The notes under the pieces were generated by a model. That model saw nothing but the letters and a program-made list of their open reading frames with translations. It did not search any database and had not been told where the DNA came from. From Desulfobulbus sp. (lineage in GTDB: Bacteria > Desulfobacterota > Desulfobulbia > Desulfobulbales > Desulfobulbaceae), in the NCBI GenBank assembly GCA_028684915.1, contig JAQUEZ010000046.1:1-37002 (forward strand): a DNA stretch of 37,002 nt, written 5' to 3'. The position numbers and the translations under genes were made by a program. This document shows, in pieces, positions 32,714 to 37,002 of the stretch; positions within the stretch are counted from its first letter, which is position 1; each line of letters begins with the position of its first letter.

Positions 32714-33327
32714 GTCTTAGCCTCTGCCGTCTTTTTCCACGACTTCTCGGTCCCGCGCAACAGACGACCGATATTCTGGTAATGCTTGCCCCAAATCATG
32801 GCAACAATAAAGGCTGCCAACCACAGCTTCCAGGCCGGGCTTTGGAGCAGAGGCAGCCAGAGCAAAATCGACAAAGACCCCAACAATGAGCCAAGAGAGA
32901 CAAAACCGGAAAAATAGACTGAGGCGATAAAGACTGCCAGACAACCAAGCACCGCCAACGGTGCCAGATAGAGAAAGGCGCCCAGAGCGGTGGCCACACC
33001 TTTGCCCCCTTTGAAGCCAAGATAGATGGGGAACATGTGCCCAAGCACCGAGGCCGCACCGCAAAGCGCAATGACCAGTTCTACCCCGGTGGTTCCTTGG
33101 AGCAGGCGGGCGGCAATAAACATCGGCAAATAGCCCTTGAAGAGATCACAAAGTAGCGTCAGAGCCCCTATCTTCTTCCCCAGCAGACGGGTCACATTGG
33201 TGGCGCCGATATTTTTACTCCCCTCGCTGCGGATGTCTATGCCGCTGCCCATGGACAGAACCAGGCCAAAGGGGATGGCCCCAAGGAAGTAGGAGAGGGC
33301 GATGCAAAGAATACCGATACTGTTCAT
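32710..33327 (-). CDS. plsY: Acyl-phosphate:glycerol-3-phosphate acyltransferase
   Basis: This 205-residue inner-membrane PlsY is the first step of phospholipid synthesis, using acyl-phosphate made by PlsX. Conserved loops are visible: GSGIDIRSEGSKNIGATNVTR near the N-terminus and GHMFPIYLGFKGGKGVATALG in the middle. Five or so membrane helices surround them. The ribosome-binding sequence before the ATG is weak. It is followed with a 4-base overlap by the J-domain gene. Confidence 0.96.
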   Translation of the reverse strand: MNSIGILCIALSYFLGAIPFGLVLSMGSGIDIRSEGSKNIGATNVTRLLGKKIGALTLLCDLFKGYLPMFIAARLLQGTTGVELVIALCGAASVLGHMFPIYLGFKGGKGVATALGAFLYLAPLAVLGCLAVFIASVYFSGFVSLGSLLGSLSILLWLPLLQSPAWKLWLAAFIVAMIWGKHYQNIGRLLRGTEKSWKKTAEAKT

Positions 33328-33357
33328 AAGCTTTAATATTTCTTTAATGGCAAAAAG

Positions 33358-34218
33358 TTAGGCCTTGTTTTGACGAAAGATCATTTCCAGTTCACTGGCT
33401 GCGGCGTAGGCACTGATCTCTTCCTGGAGCAGTTGGACATAGGGACAATCCACCACCGCCAGCAGGGACTGCCGCAGACGGAAGGTTGCCTGTCCTTTAT
33501 CCTTGAGCGGTTCGAGCATGTAGGGAAAAATCTGCGGCCGACGGCAGACATGGGGCCGATGCGGATAGATTCGACAACGACCAGATTGCTCCAGGTGTGG
33601 GCAACGGCTTGCCGTGGGCAGAATCAGGCTCCAGCCGGGCTGCCAATGGATCAGCACCGGATCCGGGCGCTGGTAGAAATCACGATTCTCCACCTGTAGC
33701 GCCGGCTCGTCTTCAATCAGGGATGCACGCGAGGCCGGGGTATCGACTCGCTCCAAGGGGAAATGGACGACTTCGCCCGGTTGCAGGGGAATCTCGAAGT
33801 AACTCTGCTGCATCTCCGCCTCCGGGCCGACACAGCACAGGCTGCAGCCGCAGGGGGCACAGAGCAGGCTGTTGATCGGCTCCAACTCACGGGTAAGGAT
33901 ATTCTGGGCAACCAGGGCCGCAGTGGCAGTCATGGCGTCGAGCGGATGGTTGTCCACATCCACCACCAACTGTTCTGGGGCCTTACCGGCTTTCAGCTCG
34001 ACCAACGGCTGGAGAAGATCGGCATAGGACTGTAGGAGACTGACCGGATCTCCATAGGTGGCAAAACCGGTTTCAATATCCGGCGGCATCTGGCCGATCA
34101 CCTCGTCCACACTGGAAAAATCGCCGGTCAAATAGAGGAATTGAACCATGGACACCAGCGGTAAAACCGGCTGAGTCAGCAGGGCTATCCCTTTGTGTAA
34201 TGCATCCTTGTCAACCAT
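33358..34218 (-). CDS. YkgJ-type cysteine-cluster protein
   Basis: This 286-residue protein has cysteine motifs of the YkgJ/CxxCxxCC zinc- or iron-cluster family: CAPCGCSLCC in the middle, then CPHLEQSGRCRIYPHRPHVCR in the C-terminal part. An N-terminal helical extension of about 130 residues has no known family. The ATG at 34218 has agggag just upstream; a longer frame to 34281 is less likely. Members are proposed to bind Fe-S or zinc, with no established function. It lies 30 bases upstream of plsY on the same strand, so it may head the plsY transcript. Confidence 0.85.
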   Translation of the reverse strand: MVDKDALHKGIALLTQPVLPLVSMVQFLYLTGDFSSVDEVIGQMPPDIETGFATYGDPVSLLQSYADLLQPLVELKAGKAPEQLVVDVDNHPLDAMTATAALVAQNILTRELEPINSLLCAPCGCSLCCVGPEAEMQQSYFEIPLQPGEVVHFPLERVDTPASRASLIEDEPALQVENRDFYQRPDPVLIHWQPGWSLILPTASRCPHLEQSGRCRIYPHRPHVCRRPQIFPYMLEPLKDKGQATFRLRQSLLAVVDCPYVQLLQEEISAYAAASELEMIFRQNKA

Positions 34219-34401
34219 GTTGCTCCCTGAAAAGTTCGGCCCGCACCCTACACAAAAAAACGCCGAAAAACAAGCGGGCACAGCAGGACAAAGCAGGACG
34301 GATCTGTCGCTGACATCTTTACTTTACTGGCCAAACTGATTACATAGCCAAAAATAAATTCCCCTAAAATACGGTGCCCAACACCAGGATACGATAGAAT
34401 C

Positions 34402-34911
34402 ATGGCCATACGAGATATTATTACCTTCCCGCACCCAGTGCTTCGCCAGAAAGCGGAAACTATCACCGAGTTTAACGAGGAACTGAAAGCTCTGGTCGAA
34501 GACATGGCGGACACCATGTACAAGGCGCCCGGCGTAGGCCTGGCTGCCAACCAAATTGGCGTTGCCCGCCGGGTGGTACTGGTGGACCAATCCATTGAGG
34601 ATGACGAGCGCAACTTCATTACCCTGGTCAATCCCGAAATCACCCAAGGTGAAGGTTCAGTAGTGCAGGAAGAAGGGTGCCTGAGTGTGATTGAGTGCTA
34701 TTCCAATGTAAAGCGCTACCAGAAAATCCATGTCACCGCTCAAGATGTAGAAGGCAGGCCGCTGGAGTTCGACGCCGAGGATCGTTTTGCCCGCATTATC
34801 CAGCACGAGGTGGACCACCTCCTTGGCACCCTGTTCATTGACCACCTGAGCACGCTCAAACGAGCAATGTACAAGAAAAAATTGAAAAAGATCCTCAAGG
34901 ATCAAGAATAA
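34402..34911 (+). CDS. def: Peptide deformylase
   Basis: This 169-residue enzyme removes the formyl group from nascent chains. All three motifs are present: GVGLAANQIG (44-53), EEGCLS with metal ligand Cys93, and QHEVDHL with His135, catalytic Glu136 and His139. Its stop overlaps the fmt start by one base (TAATG), so the two enzymes of the formyl cycle are coupled. Upstream 120 bases hold no strong promoter match. Confidence 0.98.
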   Translation: MAIRDIITFPHPVLRQKAETITEFNEELKALVEDMADTMYKAPGVGLAANQIGVARRVVLVDQSIEDDERNFITLVNPEITQGEGSVVQEEGCLSVIECYSNVKRYQKIHVTAQDVEGRPLEFDAEDRFARIIQHEVDHLLGTLFIDHLSTLKRAMYKKKLKKILKDQE

Positions 34912-35852
34912 TGAGTATCTCCTTGAAAATCGTGTTCATGGGCACCCCGGATTTTGCGGTCCCCTCGCTCCAGGCCCTGATCGACTCCCCCCATGAGGTG
35001 GTGGGCGTGGTCTGCCAGCCCGACCGCGGGCGCGGCCGAGGTAAGGTGCTCAGCCCACCGCCGGTCAAGGTTTTGGCAAGCGAACACAATATACCTGTCT
35101 TCCAACCCGACTCCGCCCGGAGCGACGAGTTTTTTGAAGAGCTCCAGAGCCTTGCCCCGGACCTGCTGGTAGTGGTGGCCTACGGCAAGATCCTCCCGGT
35201 CCGCCTTCTGGAATTGCCCCGACTCGGCGCCATCAATGTCCATGGATCGATTCTGCCCAAGTACCGAGGCGCAGCACCGATTCAGTGGGCGGTTATCAAC
35301 GGCGATGCCGAGACTGGGATTACCATCATGCAGATGGATGCGGGCATGGACACCGGTGACATACTGTTCATTGAACGGACCCCTATCGGCCCACAGGAGA
35401 CCGCAGGAGAACTCTTTGATCGCCTCTCGGAAATGGGTGGCGCCACCCTCGGGTCGGCTGTCGATAAACTCGCTGCCGGTCAGTTCACCCGCCAGCCCCA
35501 AGATCACGCGTTAGCCACGCCCGCTCCCATGCTCAGCAAGGAGATGGGCCATATCGACTGGAGTCTGCCAGCAGGAAAATTACAGAGCCTGGTTCGCGGT
35601 CTTGATCCTTGGCCCTCTGCCTACGGTTTCATCGACGGCAAGCGTTATCGTTTCTTTCGCCCAGAGGTGGTGCCGCATCAATACGCCACAGAGCCCGGCA
35701 CTATCTGCCGTGCCGATAACCAAGGCCTTTTGGTGGCCACCGGCAAAGACAGCCTCTTGCTGCGGGAAATTCAACCGGAAGGGAAAAAACGGATGGAGGT
35801 GGCGACCTGCCTTTGTGGTACCGCCATTGTTCCGCTGACGCAAATCAGCTGA
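34911..35852 (+). CDS. fmt: Methionyl-tRNA formyltransferase
   Basis: The 313-residue protein formylates initiator Met-tRNA using 10-formyl-THF. Family landmarks are FMGTPDFAVPSLQAL at the start, the catalytic loop HGSILPKYRGAAPIQWAVINGD, and QMDAGMDTGDIL. The C-terminal OB-type domain is present. It is translationally coupled to def. The order def-fmt is widespread. Confidence 0.98.
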   Translation: MSISLKIVFMGTPDFAVPSLQALIDSPHEVVGVVCQPDRGRGRGKVLSPPPVKVLASEHNIPVFQPDSARSDEFFEELQSLAPDLLVVVAYGKILPVRLLELPRLGAINVHGSILPKYRGAAPIQWAVINGDAETGITIMQMDAGMDTGDILFIERTPIGPQETAGELFDRLSEMGGATLGSAVDKLAAGQFTRQPQDHALATPAPMLSKEMGHIDWSLPAGKLQSLVRGLDPWPSAYGFIDGKRYRFFRPEVVPHQYATEPGTICRADNQGLLVATGKDSLLLREIQPEGKKRMEVATCLCGTAIVPLTQIS

Positions 35853-35938
35853 TGCCAGCCCCATGGGCAAGCAGATGAGCAAGGTCCTTCCCGGATTTTG
35901 ACGCTTTCCTTCCCCCTTTATGCCGAGTCCGAGTTATC

Positions 35939-36397
35939 ATGGATCGTTTCTATATGTTTATCGCCACCGGTGCCTACAGCGGCTACCTGCCCAAGGCACC
36001 CGGTACCTGGGGCTCCGCAGTCGGGGTCCTCATCTGGTTCCTGCTAGCCCGCCTGCCGCAGGCATCGTACTGGGCCACAGTCGCGGTCCTCTTTGTCCTC
36101 GGGGTGATCAGTGCAGGAGCTGCGGAAAAGATCGTTGATCGCGGCGATCCCGGCTTGGTGGTCATCGATGAAATCGTCGGCCAGCTGATTACCCTTGGCC
36201 TCGCGCCCCTAAATCCACTCGCCGCCCTTGTCGGATTTGTGCTTTTTCGTTTTTTTGATATACTCAAGCCATTCCCTGCCAACTGGGTAGACAGCCACCT
36301 CCACGGCGGCCTGGGAATTATGCTGGATGACATCATTGCCGGTTGCTATGCCCTCTTGGTGTTGCAACTCGTTTTGTGGACGATCAACATGCTATAA
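35939..36397 (+). CDS. pgpA: Phosphatidylglycerophosphatase A
   Basis: The 152-residue integral membrane protein matches PgpA, which dephosphorylates phosphatidylglycerophosphate to phosphatidylglycerol, the MprF substrate. Conserved PKAPGTWGSAVG, DPGLVVIDEIVGQ and FRFFDILKPFPANWVD segments are present, with membrane helices between. Start ATG chosen by family alignment; no clear ribosome site. It is 86 bases after fmt. Confidence 0.95.
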   Translation: MDRFYMFIATGAYSGYLPKAPGTWGSAVGVLIWFLLARLPQASYWATVAVLFVLGVISAGAAEKIVDRGDPGLVVIDEIVGQLITLGLAPLNPLAALVGFVLFRFFDILKPFPANWVDSHLHGGLGIMLDDIIAGCYALLVLQLVLWTINML

Positions 36398-36436
36398 CCG
36401 CACACACGAGCCCTTTTGTGGGCTTGAGGAGCTTTC

Positions 36437-37002
36437 ATGGCCGGTAGTATCATCGATATCCATACCCATGCCTTTCCCGATCAGATCGCCCGCATCGCCA
36501 TCCCTGCTCTTGAACGAGAGGGTAACATTAAGGCGTATCTCAACGGTACCGTCAACGATCTGATCGACTCTATGGATCGTAGCGGCGTTGAGTGTTCCAC
36601 CGTCTGTTCCATTGCCACTCGCCCGGAACAGTTTCAGCCTATTCTTGAGTGGTCCACACAGATCCGTTCCGCTCGCATCATCCCCTTCCCCTCGCTCCAC
36701 CCGGAAGACCCCTGCCTGCTCGACCATCTGCAGCAAATCCATGACGAGGGGTTTAAGGGGCTAAAAATGCACCCCTATTATCAAGATTATTTTCTGGATG
36801 ATCCTAGCCTTTTTGCCCTGTATGAACGAATAAACGAACTTGGCATGATCCTGGTTATCCATGCTGGTTACGATATCGCCTATCCCCGTATCCGCAGAGC
36901 CGATCCGCAACGTATTCTCGATGTGTGTCGCCAGTTTCCCGGATTAAAGATGATCGCCACCCACCTCGGTGGTTGGGATGAGTGGAAGGATGTACGCACC
37001 CT
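36437..37002 (+). CDS. Amidohydrolase-family (TIM-barrel) metal-dependent hydrolase, 3' truncated
   Basis: The frame stays open to the window end, so only 188 residues are visible. The metal-binding HxH is in IIDIHTHAF near the N-terminus. Later His residues lie in KGLKMHPYYQ, VIHAGYD and ATHLGGWD, which fits the COG2159 amidohydrolase branch (uncharacterised hydrolases and decarboxylases). A ribosome site (gagg) precedes the ATG, 39 bases after pgpA. Substrate cannot be told from this part. Confidence 0.85.
   Translation, partial: MAGSIIDIHTHAFPDQIARIAIPALEREGNIKAYLNGTVNDLIDSMDRSGVECSTVCSIATRPEQFQPILEWSTQIRSARIIPFPSLHPEDPCLLDHLQQIHDEGFKGLKMHPYYQDYFLDDPSLFALYERINELGMILVIHAGYDIAYPRIRRADPQRILDVCRQFPGLKMIATHLGGWDEWKDVRT

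Overview
The window looks like the chromosome of an anaerobic, sulfur-metabolising Gram-negative bacterium, most likely a Desulfobacterota member near Desulfobulbales. That placement is inferred from gene content: a DUF39 / NIL-ferredoxin / UPF0280 homocysteine operon, cobalamin uptake and a DUF4080 radical SAM protein. It has not been tested by any search. Most of the DNA is GC-rich and densely coding. One accessory island (about 14.6-22.6 kb) stands out through repeats, mobile-element debris and an AT-richer gene.

Region by region: 1-2249 holds cinA (5' truncated) and recA. 2250-5785 is a cobalamin-riboswitch leader with its own terminator, then a BtuB-like TonB-dependent receptor and a TonB protein. 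5840-8204 (minus) is a three-gene homocysteine operon (COG1900/DUF39, NIL-4Fe4S ferredoxin, COG2122/UPF0280). 8427-11105 is aconitase acnA. 11285-12887 (minus) is two UPF0145 proteins and an M48 peptidase. 13071-14594 is a B12-binding radical SAM protein.

14602-22571 is the island. It has four REP-bounded elements: one with an intact REP-associated tyrosine transposase (RAYT), one with a gutted RAYT, and two with none. Interleaved with them is a minus-strand cluster: TIR-domain protein, MoxR-type AAA+ ATPase, a 946-residue protein ending in an FGE-sulfatase-like (C-type-lectin fold) domain, and a second stand-alone FGE-like protein. The last ~35 residues of the two FGE-like proteins differ by 21 substitutions in 90 bp, giving 12 amino-acid replacements. 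Nine of the 12 replaced codons are NNC in both copies, there are no C/T differences, and the flanks are nearly identical. This is the adenine-directed signature of diversity-generating retroelement (DGR) variable regions. No reverse transcriptase or template repeat is in the window, so any DGR would act from elsewhere. Together these genes look like a TIR/MoxR conflict system with a hypervariable sensor.

22615-26030 (minus) is an MprF lysyl-phosphatidylglycerol synthase/flippase with an AcvB/VirJ-type hydrolase, a make-and-break pair for aminoacylated lipid. 26112-29081 is a hybrid histidine kinase with a PocR sensor domain. 29810-37002 is housekeeping: a MATE exporter, MetF, a 52-residue small protein, a J-domain protein, PlsY, a YkgJ-type cysteine-cluster protein, Def-Fmt, PgpA and a truncated amidohydrolase.
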